A DNA stretch of 60,713 bases from Pseudomonas rhodesiae (GTDB lineage: Bacteria > Pseudomonadota > Gammaproteobacteria > Pseudomonadales > Pseudomonadaceae). A program made the translations under genes and the position numbers. The stretch spans positions 1 to 60,713 of the forward strand of contig NZ_VFEU01000030.1 in assembly GCF_007858255.1 (NCBI RefSeq), read 5' to 3'. A model generated the notes under the pieces. That model worked only from the letters and a program-made list of their open reading frames with translations, did no database searches and was not told where the DNA came from. Shown piece by piece: positions 42,554 through 50,302 of this stretch (within the stretch, counting starts at the first letter, position 1; every line of letters begins with the position of its first letter).

Positions 42554-43228
42554 ATGCAGCCCTTCGTCATTGCTCCATCGATTCTCTCCGCCGACTTCGC
42601 CCGCCTGGGCGAAGAAGTGGACAAGGTACTGGCCGCCGGCGCCGACTTCGTCCACTTCGATGTTATGGACAACCACTATGTGCCCAACCTGACCATCGGC
42701 CCGATGGTCTGCGCGGCGCTGCGCAAGTACGGCATCACCGCGCCTATCGACGCGCACCTGATGGTCAGCCCGGTGGATCGCATCATCGGCGACTTCGTTG
42801 AAGCCGGCGCCACTTACATCACCTTTCACCCGGAAGCCTCGCTGCACGTCGACCGCACCTTGCAACTGATCCGCGAAGGCGGCTGCAAGGCCGGCCTGGT
42901 GTTCAACCCGGCGACGCCGCTGGACGTGCTCAAGTACGTGATGGACAAGGTCGATATGGTGTTGCTGATGAGCGTCAACCCAGGCTTCGGCGGGCAGAAG
43001 TTCATCCCCGGCACCCTCGACAAGCTGCGCGAAGCCCGTGCACTGATCGACGCCTCCGGCCGTGATATCCGCCTGGAAATCGACGGTGGGGTGAACGTCA
43101 ACAACATTCGCGAAATCGCCGCTGCCGGCGCTGACACCTTTGTGGCCGGCTCGGCGATCTTCAATGCCCCGGACTATCAGGAAGTTATCGCCAAGATGCG
43201 CGCTGAACTGGCGCTGGCGCGTCCATGA
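42554..43228 (+). CDS. rpe: Ribulose-phosphate 3-epimerase Rpe
   Basis: Interconverts ribulose-5-phosphate and xylulose-5-phosphate. The 224-aa TIM barrel starts MQPFVIAPSILSADFARLG, with HFDVMDNHYVPNLT, LMSVNPGFGGQKF and LEIDGGVN carrying the metal and phosphate sites. The frame is open 27 codons upstream, but the conserved N-terminus fixes this start. It overlaps gph by 4 bp (ATGA). The rpe-gph-trp order is shared with E. coli (rpe-gph-trpS) and P. aeruginosa (rpe-gph-trpE). Confidence 0.96.
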   Translation: MQPFVIAPSILSADFARLGEEVDKVLAAGADFVHFDVMDNHYVPNLTIGPMVCAALRKYGITAPIDAHLMVSPVDRIIGDFVEAGATYITFHPEASLHVDRTLQLIREGGCKAGLVFNPATPLDVLKYVMDKVDMVLLMSVNPGFGGQKFIPGTLDKLREARALIDASGRDIRLEIDGGVNVNNIREIAAAGADTFVAGSAIFNAPDYQEVIAKMRAELALARP

Positions 43229-44043
43229 GCGGCTTTGAGCAGTTGTTCCCCGGCAAATTGCCACGGCTGGTGATGTTCGATCTGGACGGTACGTTGATCG
43301 ATTCGGTGCCCGACCTGGCAGCGGCGGTGGACCACATGCTGCTCAAACTGGGGCGCAAGCCGGTGGGCATCGAAGCGGTGCGCGAATGGGTTGGTAACGG
43401 CGCGCAGATGCTGGTGCGTCGGGCCCTGGCCAATCACATCGATGCCCAGGGTGTCGATGAGGTCGAGGCCGAGCGGGCACTGGAATTGTTCAACGAAGCC
43501 TATGAAGGCAGCCACGAACTTACGGTGGTCTACCCCGGCGTGCGAGACACCCTCAAATGGTTGAGCAAACAGGGCGTGGAAATGGCCCTGATCACCAACA
43601 AGCCGGAGCGCTTTGTTGCGCCATTGCTGGACCAGATGAAAATCGGTCGTTATTTCCGCTGGATCATCGGCGGCGATACCTTGCCACAGAAAAAACCCGA
43701 CCCAGCGGCGCTGTTTTTCGTGATGAAAATGGCCAATATCCCAGCCTCCCAGTCATTGTTCGTTGGCGATTCGCGCAATGACGTGCTGGCGGCCAAGGCG
43801 GCCGGCGTGCAGTGTGTGGCGCTCAGTTACGGCTATAACCATGGTCGGCCGATTGCAGAAGAGTCGCCGACATTGGTGATCGATGACCTGCGACTGCTAA
43901 TCCCCGGTTGCTTGGGAGCGGGCGCTGAGATAACGTTGCCCGACACCGATCCGTCCCCTTCTGGAAATTCCATCGTGGTGGTCACTCGCAAACTCTGGAT
44001 GAAAGTCATCAAGGCCCTGGCCCGCTGGCGTTGGCGCGCCTGA
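43225..44043 (+). CDS. gph: Phosphoglycolate phosphatase Gph
   Basis: HAD-superfamily phosphatase of 272 aa that removes 2-phosphoglycolate formed during DNA repair. HAD motifs are intact: FDLDGTLIDS (nucleophile Asp), ITNKPER (motif II), and KKPDPAAL with GDSRNDVLAA (motifs III/IV). After the HAD fold the last 40 residues or so are not part of the core, and the final 14 codons (MKVIKALARWRWRA) read as a tryptophan leader peptide for trpE downstream. The tail is therefore probably kept for its RNA or regulatory role rather than for phosphatase activity. Confidence 0.94.
   Translation: MSGFEQLFPGKLPRLVMFDLDGTLIDSVPDLAAAVDHMLLKLGRKPVGIEAVREWVGNGAQMLVRRALANHIDAQGVDEVEAERALELFNEAYEGSHELTVVYPGVRDTLKWLSKQGVEMALITNKPERFVAPLLDQMKIGRYFRWIIGGDTLPQKKPDPAALFFVMKMANIPASQSLFVGDSRNDVLAAKAAGVQCVALSYGYNHGRPIAEESPTLVIDDLRLLIPGCLGAGAEITLPDTDPSPSGNSIVVVTRKLWMKVIKALARWRWRA
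43999..44043 (+). CDS. trpL: Putative trpE leader peptide nested in the 3' end of gph
   Basis: In-frame ATG within gph gives MKVIKALARWRWRA, 14 residues with Trp10 and Trp12. The E. coli TrpL peptide is also 14 residues, begins MK and has its Trp pair at 10-11. An additional in-frame TGG lies just before the ATG (43996). Attenuation of trpE by a leader peptide is reported for P. putida. A possible promoter inside gph (TTGCTT, then GATAAC after about 16 bp, near 43908-43936) would give a short leader RNA. No strong Shine-Dalgarno is visible before this ATG, so initiation or read-through from gph translation is uncertain. Confidence 0.55.
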   Translation: MKVIKALARWRWRA

Positions 44044-44052
44044 CTGATCCTG

Positions 44053-44068
44053 GCCGCACCTGTGCGGC
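44053..44068 (+). promoter_or_regulatory. Hairpin in the trpE leader, candidate attenuator
   Basis: GCCGCAC-CT-GTGCGGC, starting 10 bp after the putative leader-peptide stop and 47 bp before trpE. The following sequence ACGTTTGCC is only weakly U-rich, so as a terminator it would be inefficient. It could pair or compete with upstream leader RNA. Confidence 0.4.
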
Positions 44069-44114
44069 ACGTTTGCCTACCTGACTGTTAGACCCTCACA
44101 CCACGAGGCACCTC

Positions 44115-45596
44115 ATGATCCGTGAAGAATTCCTGCGTTTGGCCGCTGCCGGCTACAACCGCATCCCCCTGGCCTGCGAAACCCTGGCCGACTTCGATAC
44201 GCCGCTGTCGATCTACCTGAAACTGGCCGACGCCCCCAACTCCTACCTGTTGGAGTCGGTGCAGGGCGGCGAGAAATGGGGCCGTTACTCGATCATCGGC
44301 CTGCCGTGCCGCACCGTGCTGCGGGTTTACGACCATCACATCAGCATTACCCACGATGGCGTCGAGATCGAAAGTCACGACGTCGAAGACCCGTTGGCCT
44401 TCGTCGAAGCGTTCAAGGCGCGCTATAACGTGCCGACCATCGCCGGCTTGCCGCGTTTCAACGGTGGCCTGGTGGGGTATTTCGGCTACGACTGCGTGCG
44501 CTATGTGGAGCAACGCCTGGGCAAGTGCCCGAACCCCGATCCTTTGGGCGTGCCGGACATTCTGCTGATGGTCTCCGACGCAGTGGTGGTGTTCGATAAC
44601 CTCGCCGGCAAGATGCACGCCATTGTCCTCGCCGACCCGGCCCAGGCGGACGCGTTCGAGCAAGGCCTGGCCAGCCTCGAAGCGCTGCTGGAAAAGCTGC
44701 GCCAGCCAATCACTCCGCGTCGCGGCCTGGACCTCAGCCGGCCGCCGGCGGCCGACCCGGTGTTCCGCTCCAGTTTCACCCAGGATGACTACGAGCGTGC
44801 GGTCGACACCATCAAGGAATACATCCTCGCCGGTGACTGCATGCAGGTAGTGCCGTCGCAGCGCATGTCCATCGACTTCAAGGCGGCGCCGATTGACCTG
44901 TATCGCGCGCTGCGCTGCTTCAACCCGACGCCGTACATGTACTTCTTCAACTTCGGTGACTTCCACGTGGTGGGCAGTTCGCCGGAGGTGCTGGTGCGCG
45001 TCGAAGACAACCTGATCACCGTGCGCCCGATTGCCGGCACGCGCCCGCGCGGCGCAACCGAAGAAGCGGATCTGGCCCTGGAAGAGGACCTGCTGAGCGA
45101 CGACAAGGAAATCGCCGAGCACCTGATGCTGATCGACCTGGGCCGCAACGACACCGGGCGCGTCTCGGAAATCGGTTCGGTCAAACTCACCGAGAAGATG
45201 GTGATCGAGCGCTATTCCAACGTGATGCACATCGTGTCCAACGTTACCGGCGAGTTGAAAGCCGGGCTGACCGCGATGGACGCACTGCGGGCGATTCTGC
45301 CGGCAGGTACGTTATCGGGGGCGCCGAAGATCCGTGCGATGGAAATCATCGATGAGCTGGAACCGGTCAAACGCGGCGTGTACGGCGGCGCGGTCGGCTA
45401 TTTCGCCTGGAACGGCAACATGGACACCGCGATTGCGATCCGCACCGCGGTGATCAAGGACGGGGAGCTGCATGTACAGGCCGGTGGCGGAATCGTCGCC
45501 GACTCGGTGCCGGCCCTCGAATGGGAAGAAACCTTGAACAAGCGCCGCGCAATGTTCCGCGCTGTGGCGCTGGCCGAACAGACCCCCAATTCCTGA
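44115..45596 (+). CDS. trpE: Anthranilate synthase component I TrpE
   Basis: Chorismate-binding subunit of anthranilate synthase, first step of tryptophan synthesis, 493 aa. The feedback site motif LLES is present in SYLLESVQGG, so it should be inhibited by tryptophan. The catalytic domain shows PSQRMS, FNPTPYMYFF, GSSPEVLVR, RPIAGTRPRG, LIDLGRNDTGRV and AGTLSGAPK. The start follows CACGAGGCACCTC. It is joined to trpG, trpD and trpC without a break; in P. aeruginosa the pyocin cluster separates trpE from trpG. Confidence 0.97.
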   Translation: MIREEFLRLAAAGYNRIPLACETLADFDTPLSIYLKLADAPNSYLLESVQGGEKWGRYSIIGLPCRTVLRVYDHHISITHDGVEIESHDVEDPLAFVEAFKARYNVPTIAGLPRFNGGLVGYFGYDCVRYVEQRLGKCPNPDPLGVPDILLMVSDAVVVFDNLAGKMHAIVLADPAQADAFEQGLASLEALLEKLRQPITPRRGLDLSRPPAADPVFRSSFTQDDYERAVDTIKEYILAGDCMQVVPSQRMSIDFKAAPIDLYRALRCFNPTPYMYFFNFGDFHVVGSSPEVLVRVEDNLITVRPIAGTRPRGATEEADLALEEDLLSDDKEIAEHLMLIDLGRNDTGRVSEIGSVKLTEKMVIERYSNVMHIVSNVTGELKAGLTAMDALRAILPAGTLSGAPKIRAMEIIDELEPVKRGVYGGAVGYFAWNGNMDTAIAIRTAVIKDGELHVQAGGGIVADSVPALEWEETLNKRRAMFRAVALAEQTPNS

Positions 45597-45605
45597 GGTT
45601 CCCCC

Positions 45606-46199
45606 ATGTTGCTGATGATTGATAACTACGACTCCTTTACCTACAACGTGGTGCAGTACCTGGGCGAGCTGGGTGCCGAGGTCAAGGTGGTGCGCAACGA
45701 CGAACTGACCGTGGCTGAAATTGCCGCGCTGAACCCCGAACGCATCGTGGTTTCGCCAGGCCCTTGCACGCCGACCGAGGCGGGTATTTCCCTCGATGCG
45801 ATCAAGTATTTCGCCGGCAAGCTGCCGATCCTGGGCGTGTGCCTGGGGCACCAGTCCATCGGGCAGGCCTTTGGCGGTGATGTGGTGCGCGCGCGCCAGG
45901 TAATGCATGGCAAGACCAGCCCGGTGTTTCATAACAATGTGGGGGTTTTCCAGGGCCTGAACCTGCCGGTGACGGTCACCCGCTACCATTCGCTGGTAGT
46001 CAAACGCGAGACTTTGCCGGAGTGCCTGGAACTGACCGCCTGGACTCAGCTGGAAGACGGCTCCGTCGACGAGATCATGGGGCTGCGCCACAAAACACTG
46101 AATGTCGAAGGGGTGCAATTCCATCCCGAGTCGATCCTCACCGAGCAGGGCTACGAGCTGTTCGCTAACTTTCTCAAGCAGAGCGGCGGCACGCGCTAA
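45606..46199 (+). CDS. trpG: Anthranilate synthase component II TrpG (glutamine amidotransferase)
   Basis: Supplies ammonia from glutamine to TrpE. The 197-aa class I amidotransferase has the catalytic Cys79 in GVCLGHQSIG and the His-x-Glu pair in FHPESIL. DNYDSFTYN at the N-terminus is typical. It starts 9 bp after trpE, without its own leader. Because it lacks PABA-specific context and sits with trpD and trpC, it is the tryptophan enzyme, though in pseudomonads it may be shared with p-aminobenzoate synthesis. Confidence 0.96.
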   Translation: MLLMIDNYDSFTYNVVQYLGELGAEVKVVRNDELTVAEIAALNPERIVVSPGPCTPTEAGISLDAIKYFAGKLPILGVCLGHQSIGQAFGGDVVRARQVMHGKTSPVFHNNVGVFQGLNLPVTVTRYHSLVVKRETLPECLELTAWTQLEDGSVDEIMGLRHKTLNVEGVQFHPESILTEQGYELFANFLKQSGGTR

Positions 46200-46208
46200 G
46201 GACTTTCC

Positions 46209-47258
46209 ATGGATATCAAGACTGCCCTGAGCCGTATCGTCGGCCATCTGGACCTGAGCACCGCTGAAATGAGCGATGTGATGCGTGAGATCATGACCGG
46301 TCAATGCACCGACGCGCAGATCGGCGCCTTTATGATGGCCATGCGCATGAAGAGCGAGAGCATCGACGAGATCGTCGGTGCCGTGTCGGTGATGCGCGAG
46401 CTGGCGGACAAGGTCGAACTCAAGACCCTCGACGGCGTGGTGGATGTGGTCGGCACCGGTGGTGACGGCGCGAATATTTTCAACGTATCGACGGCTTCGT
46501 CTTTTGTCGTGGCGGCGGCGGGTTGCACTGTGGCCAAGCACGGCAACCGTGCGGTGTCCGGCAAGAGCGGCAGCGCCGACTTGCTCGAAGCGGCCGGGAT
46601 CTACCTGAACCTGACCCCAGTACAAGTGGCGCGCTGCATCGACAACGTCGGCATCGGCTTTATGTTTGCCCAGTCCCACCACGGTGCGATGAAGCACGCT
46701 GCGGGCCCACGTAAGGACCTGGGCCTGCGCACACTCTTCAACATGCTCGGCCCGCTTACGAATCCGGCCGGTGTAAAGCATCAGGTGGTTGGGGTGTTCA
46801 GCCAAGCGTTGTGCCGGCCATTGGCCGAAGTGCTGCAGCGCTTGGGCAGCAAGCATGTGCTGGTGGTGCATTCCAAGGATGGCCTGGACGAGTTCAGCCT
46901 GGCGGCGCCGACCTTTGTCGCCGAGCTCAAGAATGATCAAGTCACCGAATATTGGGTCGAGCCTGAAGACTTGGGCATGAAGAGCCAGAGCCTGCACGGC
47001 CTGGCGGTGGAAAGCCCGGCGGCATCGTTGGAACTGATTCGTGATGCTTTGGGGCGTCGTAAGACCGAAAACGGCCAAAAGGCTGCGGAGATGATTGTTC
47101 TGAATGCTGGCGCGGCACTTTACGCAGCAGACCATGCCTATAGTCTTAAGGAAGGTGTCGAATTGGCCCACGATGCACTGCACACCGGTCTGGCTCGCGA
47201 GAAGCTCGAAGAGCTGGGAGCATTCACTGCCGTATTCAAGATGGAGAATGAAGGATGA
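46209..47258 (+). CDS. trpD: Anthranilate phosphoribosyltransferase TrpD
   Basis: Attaches phosphoribose from PRPP to anthranilate. The 349-aa protein carries the PRPP-binding GTGGDGANIFNVST, KHGNRAVSGKSGSADLLEA, HHGAMKHA and NMLGPLTNPAG motifs. It follows trpG by 9 bp and overlaps trpC by 4 bp. No fusion or truncation. Confidence 0.97.
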   Translation: MDIKTALSRIVGHLDLSTAEMSDVMREIMTGQCTDAQIGAFMMAMRMKSESIDEIVGAVSVMRELADKVELKTLDGVVDVVGTGGDGANIFNVSTASSFVVAAAGCTVAKHGNRAVSGKSGSADLLEAAGIYLNLTPVQVARCIDNVGIGFMFAQSHHGAMKHAAGPRKDLGLRTLFNMLGPLTNPAGVKHQVVGVFSQALCRPLAEVLQRLGSKHVLVVHSKDGLDEFSLAAPTFVAELKNDQVTEYWVEPEDLGMKSQSLHGLAVESPAASLELIRDALGRRKTENGQKAAEMIVLNAGAALYAADHAYSLKEGVELAHDALHTGLAREKLEELGAFTAVFKMENEG

Positions 47259-48091
47259 GCGTGCCGACCGTTCTGGAAAAGATCCTGGCCCGCAAGGCAG
47301 AAGAAGCCGCCGAGCGCCGCGCCCGTGTCAGCCTGGCTGAACTGGAGACCCAAGCGAAAGCTGCGGATGCGCCGCGCGGGTTCGCGAAGGCTTTGATCGA
47401 TCAGGCCAAAAAGAAGCAGCCGGCGGTGATCGCTGAGATCAAAAAAGCCTCGCCGAGCAAAGGCGTGATCCGTGAGCACTTCGTGCCTGCCGAGATCGCC
47501 GTCAGCTACGAAAAGGGCGGGGCGACATGCCTGTCCGTGCTCACCGATATCGACTACTTCCAAGGCGCCGACCTGTTCCTGCAACAGGCTCGCGCCGCGT
47601 GCAAGTTGCCAGTGATCCGCAAGGATTTCATGGTCGACCCGTACCAGATCGTCGAAGCCCGTGCCTTGGGCGCCGACTGTGTGCTGTTGATCGTTTCCGC
47701 GCTGGATGACGTGAAGATGGCCGAACTGGCTGCCGTGGCCAAAAGCGTCGGCCTGGATGTGCTGGTGGAAGTGCACGATGGCGATGAGCTGGAACGCGCG
47801 TTGAAAACCCTCGACACACCGCTGGTGGGGGTCAACAACCGTAACCTGCATACCTTTGAAGTCAGCCTGGAAACCACCCTCGACCTGCTGCCGCGTATTC
47901 CGCGCGACCGTTTGGTGGTGACCGAAAGCGGCATCCTCAACCGCGCCGACGTGGAACTGATGGAAATCAGCAATGTGTACTCGTTCCTGGTCGGCGAGGC
48001 GTTCATGCGCGCTGAGAATCCAGGGGCGGAATTGCAGCGCTTGTTCTTCCCGGAGCGTGGTGTACCGGTCAGCGGTTCCACCCTCGATTGA
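47255..48091 (+). CDS. trpC: Indole-3-glycerol phosphate synthase TrpC
   Basis: Closes the indole ring from carboxyphenylaminodeoxyribulose phosphate. The 278-aa TIM barrel has the catalytic Lys in AEIKKASPSKG and in IRKDFMVDPYQI, plus VGVNNRNLHTF and VVTESGILNRADV. It is monofunctional (no TrpF domain), as in other pseudomonads. Last gene of the trpEGDC run, followed by a REPIN. Confidence 0.97.
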   Translation: MSVPTVLEKILARKAEEAAERRARVSLAELETQAKAADAPRGFAKALIDQAKKKQPAVIAEIKKASPSKGVIREHFVPAEIAVSYEKGGATCLSVLTDIDYFQGADLFLQQARAACKLPVIRKDFMVDPYQIVEARALGADCVLLIVSALDDVKMAELAAVAKSVGLDVLVEVHDGDELERALKTLDTPLVGVNNRNLHTFEVSLETTLDLLPRIPRDRLVVTESGILNRADVELMEISNVYSFLVGEAFMRAENPGAELQRLFFPERGVPVSGSTLD

Positions 48092-48108
48092 TTTGAAACG
48101 CGATCAAA

Positions 48109-48197
48109 GTGGGGGAGGGGGCTTGCCCCCGATGGCGGCGATTCAGTGGGAGCATCCTTGACTGACATCCCGCTATCGGGGGCAAGCCCCCTCTCAC
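48109..48197. repeat. REPIN: two inverted REP sequences after trpC
   Basis: REP1 GTGGGGGAGGGGGCTTGCCC (from 48109) and REP2 its inverse (GGGGGCAAGCCCCCTCTCAC, ending 48197) flank about 35 bp. Each REP also forms its own hairpin (GGGGGCTTGCCCCC). The pair is the form mobilised by RAYT transposases in fluorescens-group genomes. It lies between the end of the trp operon and the lipoate-ligase-like gene and may end trpC transcripts. Confidence 0.8.
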
Positions 48198-48234
48198 ATT
48201 TGAGTTTGTGTTTGTTCAGATAGGTAGGTGCTCG

Positions 48235-48930
48235 TTGATCCAGCCAGTGTCGATGCGTGTTGAAGCAGGTCTTGCCGCGGAGCAAGCCTTATTGGCCGCC
48301 GTTTGCGCGGGTGAGCAGGCGTTTGGGTTGTTGTTCTGGCAGCCCAGCGATCAGGCATTGGTGATGCCACGCCGCTTGAGCAGATTGCCGGCATTCGATG
48401 TCGCCAGTCGCGTGTCTGCGGATGCCGGTTGGCCGGTGCTCTTGCGCGAAACTGGCGGCGAACCGGTGCCCCAGTCCAGCGCTACGATCAACATTGCGCT
48501 GGTCTATGCACCGCCACGCAGCGAAGGCGATCAGAATCGCATCGAGACCGGTTACCAGCGTTTGTGCCAGCCGATCTGCGATCTGTTGATCGAGCTGGGC
48601 GGCGACGCCTCCGTCGGGGAAATCGAAGGTGCCTTCTGTGACGGTCGTTACAACGTCAACCTCAATGGCCGCAAAATGGTCGGCACTGCCCAGCGCTGGC
48701 GCCAGAGCGGCGGCCGCCCGGTGGGGCTGGTGCATGGGGCGCTGTTGCTGGAAAACGATCGCGAAGAACTGATCGCGGCGGTCAATCGCTTCAACCAAAC
48801 CTGTGGTCTGGAGCAGCGAGTCCGTGCCGACCGTCACATCGCATTGCATGAGGCGTTCCCTGCGCCGGATGCCATCAGTCGATTGGATACGCTGTACCGC
48901 CAGATGCTGGCCAGCTTCATGCCGGTCTAG
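48235..48930 (+). CDS. Lipoate-protein ligase A family protein
   Basis: A 231-aa protein of the biotin/lipoate ligase fold (LplA/LipB/BirA catalytic domain). I start it at TTG 48235 because AGGTAGG precedes it by 6-7 bp; a GTG at 48208 and ATG at 48253 are alternatives. The conserved GDASVGEIEGAFCDGRYNVNLNGRKMVGTAQRW contains the lysine expected to hold the adenylated acid. The arginine-rich glycine loop of classical LplA (RRxxGGGxV) is not obvious near ATINIALVYA, so it may be an octanoyl- or lipoyl-transferase-like relative. Located next to vfr in other pseudomonads too. Substrate not identified. Confidence 0.78.
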   Translation: MIQPVSMRVEAGLAAEQALLAAVCAGEQAFGLLFWQPSDQALVMPRRLSRLPAFDVASRVSADAGWPVLLRETGGEPVPQSSATINIALVYAPPRSEGDQNRIETGYQRLCQPICDLLIELGGDASVGEIEGAFCDGRYNVNLNGRKMVGTAQRWRQSGGRPVGLVHGALLLENDREELIAAVNRFNQTCGLEQRVRADRHIALHEAFPAPDAISRLDTLYRQMLASFMPV

Positions 48931-49571
48931 CGAGTGCCGAACACCACCATCGTCTTGCCTTTAACGTGCACCAGGTTGCGTTCTTCCAAGTCCTTGAGTA
49001 CGCGACCGACCATTTCCCTCGAACAACCGACAATGCGCCCGATTTCCTGGCGCGTGACTTTAATCTGCATGCCATCGGGGTGGGTCATGGCATCCGGCTG
49101 CTTGCACAACTCCAGCAGGCAACGGGCCACGCGCCCCGTGACGTCGAAAAACGCCAAGTCGCCGACCTTGCGCGTGGTGTCGCGCAGGCGTTGGGCAATC
49201 TGGCCGCTGAGAGCGTAAAGAATATCGGGATCGTGTTGCGCCAGTTCGCGGAATTTGGCGTAACTGATCTCGGCCACGTCGCATTCCACCTTCGCGCGCA
49301 CCCAGGCGCTGCGTTCCTGTTCCTTGCCGGCTTGTTCGAACAGGCCCAGTTCGCCGAAAAAGTCCCCGGTGTTGAGGTAGGCGATGATCATTTCCCGGCC
49401 ATCTTCATCCTCGATCAGGATGGTGACGGAACCCTTGACGATAAAGAACAGCGTTTCGGAACGCTCGCCGGCACAGATGATGTTGTGCTTGGCCGGATAA
49501 CGTCGGCGTTGGCAGTGCATCAGCAACTTGTCTATGTTCTTGATCTTGGGTATGGGAGTAAGGGCAACCAT
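48927..49571 (-). CDS. vfr: cAMP-responsive global regulator Vfr (CRP family)
   Basis: CRP homologue of 214 aa, the virulence factor regulator of pseudomonads. I start it at MVALTPIPKIKNIDKLL; the longer open frame adds 32 non-family residues. The cAMP pocket GELGLFEQ...RSAWVRAK and the helix-turn-helix TRQEIGRIVGCSREMVGRVL are nearly identical to E. coli CRP. It converges on the lipoate-ligase-like gene with a 4-bp overlap and is divergent from the OsmC-like gene. In P. aeruginosa it activates virulence and type IV pilus genes; in fluorescens-group species the targets differ. Confidence 0.96.
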   Translation of the reverse strand: MVALTPIPKIKNIDKLLMHCQRRRYPAKHNIICAGERSETLFFIVKGSVTILIEDEDGREMIIAYLNTGDFFGELGLFEQAGKEQERSAWVRAKVECDVAEISYAKFRELAQHDPDILYALSGQIAQRLRDTTRKVGDLAFFDVTGRVARCLLELCKQPDAMTHPDGMQIKVTRQEIGRIVGCSREMVGRVLKDLEERNLVHVKGKTMVVFGTR

Positions 49572-49817
49572 GGTTGTATCCCGAAAAGGCGTCGCAAAGG
49601 GGTTGGCGTTGTTGTATGCAGCGTATCGGCACAGAGACAAGCTGGATAAAGTGTGGCAATGAGCCATCGATTTGACGCCAGCTTAACAGACACATTCTGA
49701 CTCGATTAGGGAATTTACCGAGCAAACCCTGTTATCGATTCACTTTGTTGGGATGCACTGCCGTGAACGGGCCCTGTGCTAAGCTGGCGACCCTTTTTAA
49801 GCAGTGGAGTCTGGGCG

Positions 49818-50240
49818 ATGAAGGCACGCATCCAATGGGCGGGCGAAGCCATGTTCCTCGGTGAGTCGGGCAGTGGCCATGTGGTGGTCATGGATGGCCC
49901 GCCGGAAGCCGGTGGCCGTAACCTGGGTGTACGCCCGATGGAAATGCTCCTGCTGGGTGTAGGTGGTTGCAGCAATTTCGATGTGGTCAGCATCCTGAAA
50001 AAATCCCGTCAGGCCGTGGAAAGCTGCGAAGCCTTCCTGGACGCCGAGCGCGCCAGCGAAGATCCGAAGGTCTTCACCAAGATCCATATGCACTTCGTGG
50101 TGAAAGGCCGGGGGTTGAAAGAGGCTCAGGTCAAACGTGCCATCGAATTGTCGGCCGAAAAATACTGCTCGGCGTCGATCATGTTGGGCGCGGCCGGCGT
50201 GGCCATTACCCATGATTACGAGATCGTCGAGTTGGGTTGA
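49818..50240 (+). CDS. OsmC family protein
   Basis: A 140-aa OsmC/Ohr-type protein. Start at MKARIQWAGEAMFLG. The family's two reactive cysteines are present: LGVGGCSNFDVV and SAEKYCSASIM, the second in the usual helix after the beta strands. Such proteins reduce organic hydroperoxides or bind sulfur species. The E. coli relative closest in layout is YhfA, which in E. coli sits next to crp, just as this gene is divergent from vfr. Monocistronic, with a strong terminator after it. Confidence 0.88.
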   Translation: MKARIQWAGEAMFLGESGSGHVVVMDGPPEAGGRNLGVRPMEMLLLGVGGCSNFDVVSILKKSRQAVESCEAFLDAERASEDPKVFTKIHMHFVVKGRGLKEAQVKRAIELSAEKYCSASIMLGAAGVAITHDYEIVELG

Positions 50241-50261
50241 TAACCCGTCGACCAAAGAAAC

Positions 50262-50286
50262 GGGCGCTTTGAAAGCGCCCTTTTTT
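50262..50286 (+). terminator. Terminator after the OsmC-like gene
   Basis: GGGCGCT-TTGA-AAGCGCCC followed by six T, 21 bp after the stop codon. A classic intrinsic terminator for the rightward transcript, placed just before the convergent coq7 stop. Confidence 0.9.
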
Positions 50287-50302
50287 GCGTCTGCCGTTTG
50301 GG

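Noticed and set aside
45312..47183. 623-codon frame on the minus strand across the trp genes
   Set aside because: Antisense shadow of trpE, trpG and trpD, common in GC-rich genomes. The plus-strand genes have all catalytic motifs.
49572..49817. CRP/Vfr autoregulation site between vfr and the OsmC-like gene
   Set aside because: I found no TGTGA-N6-TCACA-like match good enough to report.
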